64,000 nucleotides of DNA, from NCBI RefSeq assembly GCF_004342025.1, contig NZ_SLWN01000005.1, positions 310,001 through 374,000 on the forward strand. Reading direction: 5' to 3'. The DNA comes from Kribbella steppae. Lineage in GTDB: Bacteria; Actinomycetota; Actinomycetes; Propionibacteriales; Kribbellaceae. This document shows positions 1 through 9,553 of the stretch, in pieces. Positions within the stretch are counted from its first letter, which is position 1, and the number at the start of each line of letters is the position of its first letter. The translations under genes were made by a program, and so were the position numbers. The notes under the pieces were generated by a model. That model was not told the DNA's origin, searched no databases, and saw nothing but the letters and a program-made list of their open reading frames with translations.

Positions 1-1
1 G

Positions 2-526
2 ATCGCGGCCGCGCTGCTGGCCTCCCAGGGTCACCTGCACCTGGAGTTCGTGATCGGTGCGGCCGCGGCCGGTGCGATCATCGGCGACTCGATCGGCTAC
101 TACATCGGCCGCAAGGCCGGCCGCGGGCTGTTCGAGCGGCTCGGCCGCCGGTTCCACCACTTCTCCGAGGACCGGATCCTGCGCGCGGAGAAGTACTTCC
201 AGCGGTACGGCGTCTGGACTGTCTTCTTCGGCCGGTTCGTCGCCCTGCTGCGGATCTTCGCGGGCCCGATGGCCGGCATGCTGCGGATGCCCTATCCGCA
301 GTTCCTGGCCGCGAACGCGGGCGGCGGGATCGCCTGGGCGACCACGATCGGGATCGTCGCGTACAACATCGGCGACAACGCGGACAAGATCTTCGGCCAG
401 CTGTCCATCTGGGCCCTGGTCGTGCTCGTGCTGGCGGCCGTCGCGGCGTACACCTACTACAAGATCCGCCGCAAGCACCGCGCCGTCCCCGAGCCGGTCG
501 CTCAGCCGGAGTCAGCGGACGTTTAG
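2..526 (+). CDS. DedA/SNARE-associated (VTT) family membrane protein, 5'-truncated by window edge
   Basis: The reading frame is open from base 2, so the true start lies left of the window. The visible ~174 residues are the C-terminal part of a DedA-family integral membrane protein: an I-I-G-D-S-I-G-Y-Y-I-G-R segment, then the hallmark F-F-G-R-F-V-A-L-L-R-I-F-A-G motif and the following N-A-G-G-G-I-A-W helix, then a last transmembrane segment and a basic Pro-rich tail. DedA proteins act in the cytoplasmic membrane and are linked to lipid carrier flipping and membrane potential homeostasis; the substrate of this one cannot be told. It ends convergently with the next gene, overlapping its 3' end by 15 bases. 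Confidence 0.9.
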   Translation: MAAALLASQGHLHLEFVIGAAAAGAIIGDSIGYYIGRKAGRGLFERLGRRFHHFSEDRILRAEKYFQRYGVWTVFFGRFVALLRIFAGPMAGMLRMPYPQFLAANAGGGIAWATTIGIVAYNIGDNADKIFGQLSIWALVVLVLAAVAAYTYYKIRRKHRAVPEPVAQPESADV

Positions 527-1816
527 CGGCAACAGCGGGGTGGTGGTGCCGCCCATCGGCCGGCCGAACATCATCGCGCCGGGGATGACGAACCGGTAGG
601 CGAAGGCACCCGCCTGGGACGCCTTGAACAGCAGTGAGGCCTGCCCGTTGCGCAGCGGCACCGCCTTCAGGTTCACCCACTTCTTGGTCTGCCGGTTCCA
701 CGACTGCAGGATCGCGGTCGTGTTCATCGCCGGCTTGACCGTCGTGTAGACCAGCGTGTTGTCGCCGCGCCTCTTCGCCGGTCCGCCGACGAACCCGGCG
801 GTCGCGACCCGGACCACGCTCTTCGTGTACGCCGGCCGGCTGCTCGAGGTACCGGTGAGGACGCCGACGCGGCTGTAGGCCGGCACGCTGATCTTGTACG
901 GCCGGCTCGGGCCGTTGACCATCGGGATGTCGTAGTGCCCGCCGGCCGTCGTCGAACCGCGGGCCGCCGGCGTCCAGCGGGCACCCGGCGTGACCTGGGT
1001 CAGCACCACGACCGGTACGCCGGCCGGGGTGGCCCGCCGCTGAACGCACGGGGTCTCCGCCTCACAGACGACCTCCTGCATGACGACGCGACCACGGATG
1101 TGGACCGGCACACTGAACTGGGCCAGCGCGGGCACCGCCGCGTTGATCGAGCTGGTCAGGCCGAGCACCTCGCCGCCGATCCGGGCGCTCCACTCGTTCT
1201 GCGCCTGGAGCTGGAACAGGTACGGCGGCTGGAGGCTCTTGATCAGCTGCCGCGTCGACGTCGTCCCCGGACCGATCGGGCCCATCATGCCGCCGGGGCG
1301 CCCGACCATCGGGACGTAGCGCTGGGTCTTCGGCCCCTTCACGTCCATCGGGTCGTTCGGGGTGAAGTCCTGCGGCGCCACCGGCACCGACCACGTCATC
1401 AGCACACCCCGGCCCATCGGGGTCGCGCTGGCCGCACCCGGGCGGACCGGGCCGTCGGTGTCGAACACCTCCGAGCGCGCGAGCTTGCTGGTCACGCCGC
1501 CCTGCGACGTCCCCTTGGCCACCGCCACCCGGTAGTTGCCGTCGGGTGGGAACGCCGAGGTCGGGATCTCCCACGTGTTCGGCTCGCCGGCACCGACGTA
1601 CTTCACGTACGACGGACTGCTGCTGAGCACCCCCTCGATGGTGATCCGGTTGGGGGCGTTGTCGTCCTTCCAGCTCACCTGGACCGCCGGCTGGCCGTCA
1701 CCGGCCCACGCGACCGTCACGTCGGCGGGCATCGGGTCCGTCTGGCAGGCAGTCAGGGCAGTAGTGCCGAACAGCACCGCCAGCCCCACGGCGAGCATGC
1801 GCCGCACTCCGACCAC
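512..1816 (-). CDS. Secreted lipoprotein of unknown function
   Basis: A 434-residue protein with an N-terminal signal sequence ending in a lipobox (A-L-T-A-C, Cys near residue 24), so it should be lipid-anchored on the outer face of the membrane. The body is rich in Thr, Val, Pro and Gly and reads like beta-sandwich modules: two stretches (about residues 30-125 and 125-230) resemble fibronectin-type repeats and the last 200 residues could form further beta domains. No catalytic motif was recognised. The GTG start was chosen because it gives a basic MVGVRR before the hydrophobic core; the ATG six codons later is possible. It is a single gene between dedA and the multicopper oxidase. Confidence 0.75.
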   Translation of the reverse strand: MVGVRRMLAVGLAVLFGTTALTACQTDPMPADVTVAWAGDGQPAVQVSWKDDNAPNRITIEGVLSSSPSYVKYVGAGEPNTWEIPTSAFPPDGNYRVAVAKGTSQGGVTSKLARSEVFDTDGPVRPGAASATPMGRGVLMTWSVPVAPQDFTPNDPMDVKGPKTQRYVPMVGRPGGMMGPIGPGTTSTRQLIKSLQPPYLFQLQAQNEWSARIGGEVLGLTSSINAAVPALAQFSVPVHIRGRVVMQEVVCEAETPCVQRRATPAGVPVVVLTQVTPGARWTPAARGSTTAGGHYDIPMVNGPSRPYKISVPAYSRVGVLTGTSSSRPAYTKSVVRVATAGFVGGPAKRRGDNTLVYTTVKPAMNTTAILQSWNRQTKKWVNLKAVPLRNGQASLLFKASQAGAFAYRFVIPGAMMFGRPMGGTTTPLLPLNVR

Positions 1817-1900
1817 CTCGTCTCAGCTGCCTCACAACCGACCGGGTGAACCATACCCATTACCTGGTACCCATCCTGTACAAGAGTTGCGGGATCGGTA

Positions 1901-3334
1901 TCACTCAGGCTGGTTCTCGGCCGGGCCGCCGAGGTGGAACTTGGTGGTGACACCGCTGTACATGAGGTGGGTGACCAGGCCCTGGGCGGCGTGCGGCAGG
2001 TTGTGGCAGTGGTCCATCCAGATCCCGGGGTTGTCCGCGACGAACGCGACCTCATAGGCCTCGTTGTCCTCGACGTTGAGTGAATCGGTCCACCACTGGC
2101 TCCCGGTGGCGGCGACACCGTTGCGGCTCAGGACGACGACATGGTGACCGTGCAGGTGCATCGGGTGGACCTGGCCGGAGTTGTTCTTGATCGTCATCCG
2201 AACGACGTCGCCCTCGGTCACCATGAACATCGGTACGTCGGGGAACTGGTCTCCGTTGATCGTCCACCACAGCCCCGGGCGCCCGTCGAAGAACCCGGGC
2301 CGCCGGCCGATGTTGTACTGGAACACCCGGGTCGCCTTGGCCAGGTCGAGGCCGAGATCAGCCGGCTTCCCGTAGGTCAGCAGGTCGACCCGGTCACGTG
2401 GTTCAGCACCGGTCGGGGCATCGCCCTCACCGATCACCAGGGTCGTCGGCCCACCGCCCAGGCCGATCCGCACCGCAGACCCCTGCGGCATGGTCAGTTG
2501 CAGGTCGATCCGGCCGCCCGCGGTGACGAGCACGGACTTGTTGCTCACGTCCGGTGGCGCGTTCACCTCGGTCCCGTCCACGGCCACGATCCGGTACGAC
2601 GCCCCGTCGACCCAGGCGAACCACGGGCCGTTGTCGGTGTTGATCAGCCGGACCCGGACCGTCGATCCAGGGGCAGCCACGCGCCGTTCGCCGTACCCGC
2701 CGTTGACCGTCCGCACCTTGTCGTAGGTGTGTACGGCGGCGACCACGTCGGCCGCGGTCGGTTCCACGATCAGTACGCCGTACAGGCCCTTCTTCACCTG
2801 TTCGTGGGAGACCTGGTGGGAGTGGTACCAGTACGTGCCGACGTCCTCGGCGACGAAGCGGTAGACATGCGACTGCCCGCGCTGGACCGCGTCCTGCGTG
2901 ACACCGGCGACGCCGTCCTCGGCCGCGGGTACGTCGACACCGTGCCAGTGCAACGTGATTCCGTCGGGCACGGACTCGTTGTGCAGCGTCACCTGGATCA
3001 GATCGCCTTGTTGTGCGACGATCTCGGGCCCTGGCGAGGTGTGGTTCAGCGTGAAGCCGTCCATCGACCCACGGCCGGGGATCTCGAACTTCTCCTTGCG
3101 CGCAACGAGATCCACGGTCACATCCGGCGTGCCGGACGGACCCTTGAGTGTGCTGACGTCCGGACCGTCGTGGGAGTGCGTCGCGGGACCGCCGCCGTAG
3201 TCGGCGTACCCCATCTCCATCGGGGACAGGTCGCCGGGCACCAGGCTGCCCTGCCAGAACCACGCGATCGGCGCGAGCACGGCGATCGTCGCCAGCACCG
3301 CGATCACGGTACGGCGACGTGGCCGCCGGGCCAT
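1901..3334 (-). CDS. Multicopper oxidase, membrane-anchored/exported
   Basis: The 477-residue protein has an arginine-rich start and one hydrophobic segment (residues 8-30, signal or anchor). All four copper-binding motifs are present in order: H-W-H-G, Y-W-Y-H-S-H, H-P-M-H-L-H-G-H and the C-terminal H-C-H-N-L-P-H with Leu as the probable axial position of the type 1 site. This is the laccase/CueO-type set that oxidises a substrate and reduces O2 to water outside the cell. A His/Met-containing linker after the anchor could help metal binding. The next gene upstream (3373-3828) is only ~40 bases away on the same strand, so the two may be co-transcribed. The physiological substrate (Cu(I) or phenolic) cannot be decided. 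Confidence 0.92.
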   Translation of the reverse strand: MARRPRRRTVIAVLATIAVLAPIAWFWQGSLVPGDLSPMEMGYADYGGGPATHSHDGPDVSTLKGPSGTPDVTVDLVARKEKFEIPGRGSMDGFTLNHTSPGPEIVAQQGDLIQVTLHNESVPDGITLHWHGVDVPAAEDGVAGVTQDAVQRGQSHVYRFVAEDVGTYWYHSHQVSHEQVKKGLYGVLIVEPTAADVVAAVHTYDKVRTVNGGYGERRVAAPGSTVRVRLINTDNGPWFAWVDGASYRIVAVDGTEVNAPPDVSNKSVLVTAGGRIDLQLTMPQGSAVRIGLGGGPTTLVIGEGDAPTGAEPRDRVDLLTYGKPADLGLDLAKATRVFQYNIGRRPGFFDGRPGLWWTINGDQFPDVPMFMVTEGDVVRMTIKNNSGQVHPMHLHGHHVVVLSRNGVAATGSQWWTDSLNVEDNEAYEVAFVADNPGIWMDHCHNLPHAAQGLVTHLMYSGVTTKFHLGGPAENQPE

Positions 3335-3372
3335 CAGCCGGCGGTCACGCGCGAGTCAATTGCCAATGGCAT

Positions 3373-3828
3373 CTATCTGGCCGCTTCCGTCGGTTCCGCC
3401 GGCGACTCCGTCGGGGCCGCTGCCGGTGGGCTGGCGGCGGCCTTCCGAGCGGCCATGCCCGCCGCCCAGAGCAGCGCGAAGGCATTCAGACCGTGCAGCG
3501 CTCCCACCGCGGGTGCGCCGAAGAATGCGACGAAGGCCAGCGCAATCTGCAGCGCGACCAACCCGACCACGAGCAGGGCCCACTTGACCCCGCCTTCCAC
3601 CCGGGCGAAGAACGACACGATCAGCAACAGCAGTGCGAGCAGCGGGATGATCATCATTCCGATCATTCCGTGCAGACTCTGGCCCAGGTTGAAATCGGTG
3701 TTCTTGTCGATCACCTGACCGTCGTCCATGTCCTTGATGGCGGTGAACCAGCCGAGTGCGACCGACATCGCCTGGACCACCACGCCGATCGCGATCAGAC
3801 CGGCCAGTGCGCGATAAACAGACCTCAT
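3373..3828 (-). CDS. Small four-helix membrane protein (DUF6220-like)
   Basis: A 151-residue protein with four predicted transmembrane segments (about residues 5-25, 55-75, 80-103, 108-125) and an Ala/Pro/Thr-rich cytoplasmic tail. A conserved-looking L-H-G-M-I-G-M segment in helix 2 and L-H-G-L-N-A in helix 4 place His residues in the membrane, which recalls heme- or quinone-associated four-helix proteins and the DUF6220 family; that placement is from memory and tentative. It lies directly upstream of the multicopper oxidase on the same strand, so a role in the same extracytoplasmic oxidation process is possible. Function unknown. Confidence 0.7.
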   Translation of the reverse strand: MRSVYRALAGLIAIGVVVQAMSVALGWFTAIKDMDDGQVIDKNTDFNLGQSLHGMIGMMIIPLLALLLLIVSFFARVEGGVKWALLVVGLVALQIALAFVAFFGAPAVGALHGLNAFALLWAAGMAARKAAASPPAAAPTESPAEPTEAAR

Positions 3829-3928
3829 GCTTTCCCCCCACCCCGGAAGTCGTTCACCTCATAGTGATCCTGGCCACATCAGTGCACAAGAGGTTCTGCC
3901 CGATGGGGCAAATCTGACACTGGCGGGT

Positions 3929-4690
3929 CTAGTTGTTGCGGGCAAACGCCCGGTACAGACCGTGCAAGGTCAGTAGCGGTTCGTTGCGAACCGGCGTCGA
4001 CAGCTGCTCGGCCAGCAAGGGTGCGAGCGCACCGGTGAGGACGACCGCGGTGGCGTCGTCCAGGGACTGCTCCGCGCGGATCCGGGTGACGAGTCCGTCG
4101 ACCAGGGCCGCGAAACCGTGGATCGCCCCGGACTGCAGGGCTTCGACGGTGTTCTTCGCGACCACCGAGCGTGGCCGGACCAACTCGACCCGGCGCAACT
4201 GGGCCGCCGCGTTGCCGAGCGCATCGGTCGCCGTCTCGATGCCAGGGGCAATCACTCCGCCGATGAAGGCGCCGGCCGGATTGACCACGTCGATGGTGAC
4301 CGCCGTACCGACATCGACGACGAGGCACGGAGCGCCGTACAGGTGGACCGCCGCGAGGGCGTTGGCGATCCGGTCGGTGCCGACCTCACGCGGGTTGTCC
4401 ACCAGCACCGGCAGGCCGGTCTTCACGCCCGGCTCGACCACCACACTCGGTACGTCGTGGTAGTACCGCGCGACCACGTCGCGTAGCTCGTGCAATACGT
4501 GCGGTACGGCGGAGCACACCGCGATCCCGGACACCGGCGACTCCCCGGCCAGCAGTCCTTGGAGCAGCACCGCCCACTCGTCCGCCGTACGCCGGGGATC
4601 CGTGCCGACCCACCAATGCCGCTTGACCGTCCCCTCGAACACCAGGCCGACCAAGGTCCGGGTGTTCTCGACGGCGACGGCGAGCAGCAT
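3929..4690 (-). CDS. coaX: Type III pantothenate kinase homologue (CoaX) with altered first motif
   Basis: 253 residues, the family length. CoaX normally phosphorylates pantothenate, the first CoA step. The second phosphate-binding motif is present as V-V-D-V-G-T-A-V-T-I-D, the G-T-D-R segment is kept, and the G-G-V-I-A-P-G and N-T-V-E-A-L-Q-S-G regions match. The N-terminal motif, normally A-I-D-V-G-N-T, reads A-V-A-V-E-N-T: the catalytic Asp6 is Ala and the Gly is Glu. From family knowledge Asp6 is required, and the M. tuberculosis CoaX (also odd here) is reported not to be the working kinase, so this protein may be inactive or do something else. Its ATG overlaps the nadC stop (TGATG), so it is translationally coupled to NAD synthesis genes. 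Confidence 0.9.
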   Translation of the reverse strand: MLLAVAVENTRTLVGLVFEGTVKRHWWVGTDPRRTADEWAVLLQGLLAGESPVSGIAVCSAVPHVLHELRDVVARYYHDVPSVVVEPGVKTGLPVLVDNPREVGTDRIANALAAVHLYGAPCLVVDVGTAVTIDVVNPAGAFIGGVIAPGIETATDALGNAAAQLRRVELVRPRSVVAKNTVEALQSGAIHGFAALVDGLVTRIRAEQSLDDATAVVLTGALAPLLAEQLSTPVRNEPLLTLHGLYRAFARNN

Positions 4691-5562
4691 CAGGCGTCCT
4701 TGAGATTCAACGCAGTCTGCAGATCCAGGGCGATGTCGAGCACCGGCGCCGAGTGAGTCAACGCACCGACCGCGAGGTAGTCGACACCGGTCTCGGCCAC
4801 GGCCCGGGCCTGATCCAGGGTCAGTCCGCCGGACGCTTCCAGCTTCGCGCGGCCGGCCACCTTCTCGACCGCCTCGCGCAGCAGCGGAATGTCCATGTTG
4901 TCCAGCAGGATCAGCTCGGCGCCGGACTCGACCGCGATCAGCGCGTCGTCGACCGAATCCACCTCGACCTCGACCGCGAGGTCCGGATACGCCTTGCGGA
5001 CCAGCCGGAACGCGTCGGCGACCCCGCCGGCCGCGATCACGTGGTTGTCCTTGATCAGCGCCGCGTCGGACAGGCCCATCCGGTGGTTCTTGCCGCCGCC
5101 GCAGCGGACCGCGTACTTCTCCAACGACCGCAGCAACGGCATCGTCTTGCGGGTGTCCCGAATGACCGCGCCGGTGCCCTCGACCGCGTCCACCCAGCGA
5201 CGGGTCAGCGTGGCCACGCCGGAGAGGTGGCACAGCAGGTTGAGCGTCGTGCGCTCGGCCGTCAGCAGCTGCCGCGTCTTGCCACGGATCGTCATCAGTA
5301 CGTCGCCCTTACCGACGGTCGCACCGTCGGTGACGGAGTACTCGAGCTCGACCTCGTCCGGAGCCGCGACCAGCCGGACCACCAGCTCGGCGATCTCCAG
5401 GCCCGCGACCACACCGTCGGCCCGGGCCACCAGCTCCGCGACCGAGATCTGGTCCGCGTCGACGGTGGCTGTGGTGGTGACGTCCACGCCGCCGGCCAGA
5501 TCCTCCTCGATCGTGGCCCGCACGAGGTCAGCGACCCATTGCCGGTCGACAGTCTCATCCAT
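4690..5562 (-). CDS. nadC: Nicotinate-nucleotide pyrophosphorylase (quinolinate phosphoribosyltransferase)
   Basis: 290 residues. It decarboxylates and ribosylates quinolinate to nicotinate mononucleotide in de novo NAD synthesis. Typical motifs are visible: E-R-T-T-L-N-L-L-C-H-L-S-G, R-D-T-R-K-T-M-P, R-C-G-G-G-K-N-H-R, I-K-D-N-H and L-E-A-S-G-G. Of two in-frame ATGs (5571 and 5562), the second is chosen because the GAGGAG site lies 10 bases before it but only one base before the first. The start overlaps the end of nadB and the stop overlaps the start of coaX, so nadB-nadC-coaX forms one coupled unit. No nadA was seen in the window. Confidence 0.96.
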   Translation of the reverse strand: MDETVDRQWVADLVRATIEEDLAGGVDVTTTATVDADQISVAELVARADGVVAGLEIAELVVRLVAAPDEVELEYSVTDGATVGKGDVLMTIRGKTRQLLTAERTTLNLLCHLSGVATLTRRWVDAVEGTGAVIRDTRKTMPLLRSLEKYAVRCGGGKNHRMGLSDAALIKDNHVIAAGGVADAFRLVRKAYPDLAVEVEVDSVDDALIAVESGAELILLDNMDIPLLREAVEKVAGRAKLEASGGLTLDQARAVAETGVDYLAVGALTHSAPVLDIALDLQTALNLKDA

Positions 5563-7219
5563 GCTGGGCATTCTCCTCGGTTCGGTGCGGAACGAACGTC
5601 GTCCGCGGAACGGCCAGATCGCCGTCTGCCGGCAACGTGAGGTCCAGATTGCCTGACCACTGCGCGTCGTCGCGATCGGGGTGGTCCTCACGCCAGTGCG
5701 AGCCGCGGCTCTCCTCGCGTGCGGTAGCCGCGGCGATGAGCGCGGACGCCACCGTGACCAGGTTGGTCGCCTCCCATCCCGGCGTACCCGGCTCACCGGC
5801 CGGCTGCTCGATCAGCTTGCCGAGTGCCGCACCCGCCTCGGACAGCCCGGTCGCACTCCGGATCACACCGGCCCCGACCGTCATGACCCGCTGCAGCTCC
5901 GGTACGACGTCCGCGTCGACCAGCCCGGGGACGCGGACGTCGTGGGCCGGCTCGCGCAACTCAGGCAGCCCGTTGGCCAGGTGGGCGGCGATGCGACCGG
6001 CGAAGACGAGGCCTTCGAGCAGGGAGTTCGACGCGAGCCGGTTGGCGCCGTGCACACCGGTGCAGGCGACCTCACCGCAGGCGAAGAGCCCAGGTATGGA
6101 TGTCTGGCCGTGCAGGTCGGTCCACACACCGCCGGACGAGTAGTGGCAGGCGGGCGCGACCGGGATCAGCTCCCGAACCGGGTCGATACCGTGCGAACGG
6201 CAGGACGCCAGGATGGTGGGGAACCGGACCCGCCACTTCTCGTCGCCGAAGTGCCGGGCGTCGAGGTAGACGTGATCCTTGCCGGTGGCAAGCATCTGCC
6301 GCATGATCGCCTTCGCCACGATGTCTCGCGGCGCCAGGTCGGCCAGCTCGTGCTGACCCAGCATGAACCGGGTGCCCTCGTGGTCGACCAGGAACGCGCC
6401 CTCACCCCGAACAGCCTCGGACACCAACGGCTGCTGGCCTTTCGCGCTCTTGCCCAGCCACAGCACGGTCGGGTGGAACTGCACGAACTCCAGGTCGCGC
6501 ACCTTCGCCCCGGCCCGCAACGCCAGCGCCATCCCGTCCCCCGTCGACACACTCGGATTGGTGGTCGCGGCGTACAACTGGCCGATTCCGCCGGAGGCGA
6601 GGATCACCGCGCGACTGCGGATCGCACCGACACCGTCCAGCTGGCCCTCGCCCATTACGTGCAGGGTGACTCCGGCGACGGCACCGTCCTCGGCGGTCAG
6701 CAGGTCGATGACCAGGGCGTGCTCGATCAGCCGGATGTCGGGGGCCCGCTTCACCGCGGCGACCAGCGCCCGCTCGATCTCAGCACCGGTCGCGTCCCCG
6801 CCCGCGTGCGCGATGCGGTTGCGGTGATGCCCGCCTTCTCGCGTCAGGGACAGATCTCCGTCGACGGTGTCGAACCGCGTACCCAGGTCGATCAGATCCC
6901 GGACGGCGTCCGGCCCTTCCGTCACCAGCGCCCGTACGGCGTCCGGATTGCAAAGCCCGGCGCCCGCGACGAGCGTGTCCTGCAAGTGGTCCTCGGGCGA
7001 GTCCTCCGGGCTGAGAGCGGCGGCGATCCCGCCCTGGGCCCATTGGGTCGAGCCGGAGGCGACGACGTCCTTCGTCACCACCAGCACGGAGCCGAGTTCA
7101 CGGGCCTTGAGTGCGGCGGTCAGCCCGGCGATCCCGGATCCGATCACCACCACGTCGACGGTGTCGGTCCAGCCGGGTTCAGGCGCGGCCAGCCGCTGCG
7201 GGACAGCAGGTGCGGTCAT
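5555..7219 (-). CDS. nadB: L-aspartate oxidase
   Basis: 554 residues, a flavoprotein that oxidises L-aspartate to iminoaspartate, the first committed step of quinolinate synthesis. The N-terminus carries the FAD dinucleotide fold V-V-V-I-G-S-G-I-A-G-L. Further motifs are S-T-Q-W-A-Q-G-G-I-A-A, R-E-G-G-H-H-R-N-R-I, the catalytic region E-F-V-Q-F-H-P-T, and H-G-A-N-R-L-A-S-N-S-L-L-E-G near the end of the FAD domain. A short helical C-terminal domain follows. It is the first gene of the nadB-nadC-coaX unit, with panC divergent in function but on the same strand 22 bases upstream; the quinolinate synthase gene (nadA) is not next to it, as is usual. Confidence 0.97.
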   Translation of the reverse strand: MTAPAVPQRLAAPEPGWTDTVDVVVIGSGIAGLTAALKARELGSVLVVTKDVVASGSTQWAQGGIAAALSPEDSPEDHLQDTLVAGAGLCNPDAVRALVTEGPDAVRDLIDLGTRFDTVDGDLSLTREGGHHRNRIAHAGGDATGAEIERALVAAVKRAPDIRLIEHALVIDLLTAEDGAVAGVTLHVMGEGQLDGVGAIRSRAVILASGGIGQLYAATTNPSVSTGDGMALALRAGAKVRDLEFVQFHPTVLWLGKSAKGQQPLVSEAVRGEGAFLVDHEGTRFMLGQHELADLAPRDIVAKAIMRQMLATGKDHVYLDARHFGDEKWRVRFPTILASCRSHGIDPVRELIPVAPACHYSSGGVWTDLHGQTSIPGLFACGEVACTGVHGANRLASNSLLEGLVFAGRIAAHLANGLPELREPAHDVRVPGLVDADVVPELQRVMTVGAGVIRSATGLSEAGAALGKLIEQPAGEPGTPGWEATNLVTVASALIAAATAREESRGSHWREDHPDRDDAQWSGNLDLTLPADGDLAVPRTTFVPHRTEENAQHG

Positions 7220-7241
7220 TCGGTGACCGTATCAACCGATT

Positions 7242-8069
7242 TCACCGCAGCGTGATGGAAATGTTGTCAATGAGACGGGTGGTCCCGACGCGGGCGGCGA
7301 TCAGCATCCGGGCCTCGCCGGGGCCGATCACCGGGCCGAGATCCGGTGCTCGCAGGGCGAGATAGTCGATCTTCACCGACGGCACCGCCTCGAGTTCCGC
7401 GTGGGCAGCGGCCATCACGGCGTCCGGACCGTTCATCCCGGCCTTCGCACCGGCGGTCAGCGCCCGGTAGAGCACCAAGGCTTCGTCACGCTCGGTCTCG
7501 TCGAGGTACCGGTTGCGTGAGGACAACGCGAGACCGTCCGCTTCACGCACGGTCGGCACCGGCACGATGTCGACGTCCCAGTCCAGATCGCACACCATCT
7601 CGCGGATCAGCGTGAGCTGCTGGTAATCCTTCTCGCCGAACAGCGCCAGGTCCGGCGCCGTCAGATGCAGCATCTTCGCGACCACGGTCAGCACGCCGGC
7701 GAAATGGCCCGGCCGGACCATGCCTTCCAGCTCGTCGGCCAGCGGGCCGGGATGCACGGTGATGGACGGCTCGTTCGGGTACAGCTCGTCGCGGGACGGG
7801 TTGAAGACCAGATCGACGCCTTCGTTCTTGGCGATCGCCAGGTCGCTGGCCAGCGTGCGCGGATAGCGGTCGAAGTCCTCGGCCGGCCCGAACTGCAGCG
7901 GGTTCACGAAGATGGTCAGGACGACGCTGCCGTCCGGACCGACGCGTTCCCGGGCCTCGGCGAGCAGGGCCGCGTGCCCGTCGTGCAGGGCACCCATCGT
8001 CATCACGACCGCTCGCGGCCGGATCGCCGCCGCCGCCCGCAGTTCGGCCTTCGTCTGGGTGAGTCTCAT
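7242..8069 (-). CDS. panC: Pantothenate synthetase
   Basis: 275 residues. It condenses pantoate with beta-alanine using ATP to give pantothenate. The class I ligase signatures are clear: [10 protein letters not shown] near the N-terminus (HIGH-type), [14 protein letters not shown] segment, G-E-K-D-Y-Q-Q-L and the L-S-S-R-N (KMSKS-like) loop. The ATG overlaps the stop of the DUF2520 gene by four bases (ATGA), so the two are coupled. Unlike M. tuberculosis no panD follows; nadB takes its place. Confidence 0.97.
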   Translation of the reverse strand: MRLTQTKAELRAAAAIRPRAVVMTMGALHDGHAALLAEARERVGPDGSVVLTIFVNPLQFGPAEDFDRYPRTLASDLAIAKNEGVDLVFNPSRDELYPNEPSITVHPGPLADELEGMVRPGHFAGVLTVVAKMLHLTAPDLALFGEKDYQQLTLIREMVCDLDWDVDIVPVPTVREADGLALSSRNRYLDETERDEALVLYRALTAGAKAGMNGPDAVMAAAHAELEAVPSVKIDYLALRAPDLGPVIGPGEARMLIAARVGTTRLIDNISITLR

Positions 8070-8923
8070 CGCGGTGCCTCCCCTGTCCGATACCGCTCGC
8101 CTGGTTCCCCGTCCAGCACCTGGTCGAATCGGGCCACGGTGTCCGGGTCCAGCCGTCCGTCCGCCGCGGCCAACTCCACCGTCGCCCGGGCCAGTTCGGC
8201 GTACGTGCTCGCCGTCCGGTCCCGCAGTCCGGCCAGGTGTGCTGCCACCGTGTCGACATCCCCCCGGGCAATCGGCCCGGTGAGCGCATGATGACCGGAT
8301 CGCAGCGTGTTGTCGAGGGTTGCGGTCACGAGTGGCCCGAGTGTCGCGGCCGGATCCGCCACACCGGCCTCCCGCAGTACGGCGAGTGCCTGCGTAAGCA
8401 ACGTTGTCAGGTGATTCGCGCCGTGCACGAGACCTGCGTGGTAGTGCGCACGCTGCTCCTCGTCGACCCACTGCACCTGTGCGCCGAGCGTCTTCACCAG
8501 CCGCTCGACCATCTCCCTGGCCTCGTCCGGCGCGGTCGCCGTGAACATGACGCCCTCCAGGCTCACCGCACCGCCAGGGAACGTCATCGCCGGGTGCAGA
8601 GCGACTGGGGTGGCTTCTGTGGCTGCCAGTGGCTTGAGTCCGTGCGCTCCGGACAGGTGCACGACGTACTGGCCGCTGGTGAGTGGGAGAGCTTGAGCGA
8701 CCTGCTGGATCAGGTCGTCCGGTACGGCGACCAGGACCACGTCGGCGCGGGTGGTGACCTCGTCGACGGTCAGCACCGGTACATGCGGAAGGAGCCGGGC
8801 GGCGCGTTCGCGTGACGCGCTCGACCGGGCGGTGACTCCGACCAGGGGATGTCCGGCGGCCGCCAAGGCTGCTCCCAGGGCGGTTCCGGCCCGGCCGGCT
8901 CCGATCAAGCCGATCCGTTCCAT
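8066..8923 (-). CDS. Rossmann-fold DUF2520 protein (putative ketopantoate-type reductase)
   Basis: 285 residues. The N-terminus is a dinucleotide-binding Rossmann fold ([13 protein letters not shown]), residues 1-120 resemble the NAD-binding domain of 6-phosphogluconate dehydrogenase/ketopantoate reductase relatives, and the helical C-terminal half is DUF2520, with the H-L-S-G-A-H-G and L-H-P-A-M-T-F motifs. The M. tuberculosis counterpart sits next to panC in the same way. Linkage and coupling to panC suggest a step in pantoate/pantothenate metabolism, such as ketopantoate reduction, but this is inference. A GTG two codons upstream (8929) is an alternative start. Confidence 0.88.
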   Translation of the reverse strand: MERIGLIGAGRAGTALGAALAAAGHPLVGVTARSSASRERAARLLPHVPVLTVDEVTTRADVVLVAVPDDLIQQVAQALPLTSGQYVVHLSGAHGLKPLAATEATPVALHPAMTFPGGAVSLEGVMFTATAPDEAREMVERLVKTLGAQVQWVDEEQRAHYHAGLVHGANHLTTLLTQALAVLREAGVADPAATLGPLVTATLDNTLRSGHHALTGPIARGDVDTVAAHLAGLRDRTASTYAELARATVELAAADGRLDPDTVARFDQVLDGEPGERYRTGEAPR

Positions 8924-8998
8924 GCTCACTCTCTTCGTTCCAGTCCCGCACGGGGTACCAGACGATCTACTAGTCAGCCTAGGTGATGAGAGCATGCC

Positions 8999-9553
8999 GT
9001 GGTGAGCGATGCATGGGCTGCGCGTACCGGTTTGACCGCGATTCTGATCACAGTGCCTGAGTTGGCGGACTTCACCCACCGTTGGCGATCGGTATCCCGG
9101 TCGACGGCGCGTCCCCACGTCCCATTGACCGAGTTGATCCCGCCACACATCACGGTGCTGGTCCCTTGGGTCGGCGAGCCGACGTCGGACGACGTACGAC
9201 GGCTGAAAGAGGCTGTGGCGTCGCACGAGCCGTTCGAGCTGAGCTTCCAGACAATTGGTCAGTTCCCGAACGGTACGGCGTGGCTGAAGCCGGAACCGTT
9301 CGACGCTGTGTGTTCGCTACTGGTCTCGGTCTACGAGGCGTTCCCGGAGTGCCCGCCGTACGGTGGCGAGTTCCCGGACCCGCATCCGCACCTGACCATC
9401 TCTTCGGCCACGGAGGGCGCTCCGGCCGTTGTTGCCGAGGCGACCGAGGCTCTTGCTGCCACACCGGCTCCCACGGTCCAGCTGACCGAGTTGGGGCTGT
9501 GGCGTGAGGGTGGGGACGGGGTCTGGCGGCAGTTCGACGCCGTTCAGCTGTGA
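8999..9553 (+). CDS. 2'-5' RNA ligase/2H phosphoesterase-like protein
   Basis: 184 residues. It has the two H-x-T/S-x tetrapeptides that define the 2H phosphoesterase superfamily: P-P-H-I-T-V in the first half and P-H-L-T-I-S in the second. Such proteins hydrolyse or ligate 2',5'- or 2',3'-cyclic phosphodiester bonds in RNA or nucleotides; the substrate here is not known. Start is one of two tandem GTG codons (8999 or 9002). It is transcribed away from the DUF2520-panC unit and overlaps the following methyltransferase gene by a GTGA, so those two are an operon. Confidence 0.82.
   Translation: MVSDAWAARTGLTAILITVPELADFTHRWRSVSRSTARPHVPLTELIPPHITVLVPWVGEPTSDDVRRLKEAVASHEPFELSFQTIGQFPNGTAWLKPEPFDAVCSLLVSVYEAFPECPPYGGEFPDPHPHLTISSATEGAPAVVAEATEALAATPAPTVQLTELGLWREGGDGVWRQFDAVQL

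Noticed and set aside
2141..3718. Long plus-strand frame (525 codons) opposite the multicopper oxidase
   Set aside because: Shadow of the high-GC coding strand; Arg/His/Pro-rich, no domain, while the minus strand has all copper motifs.
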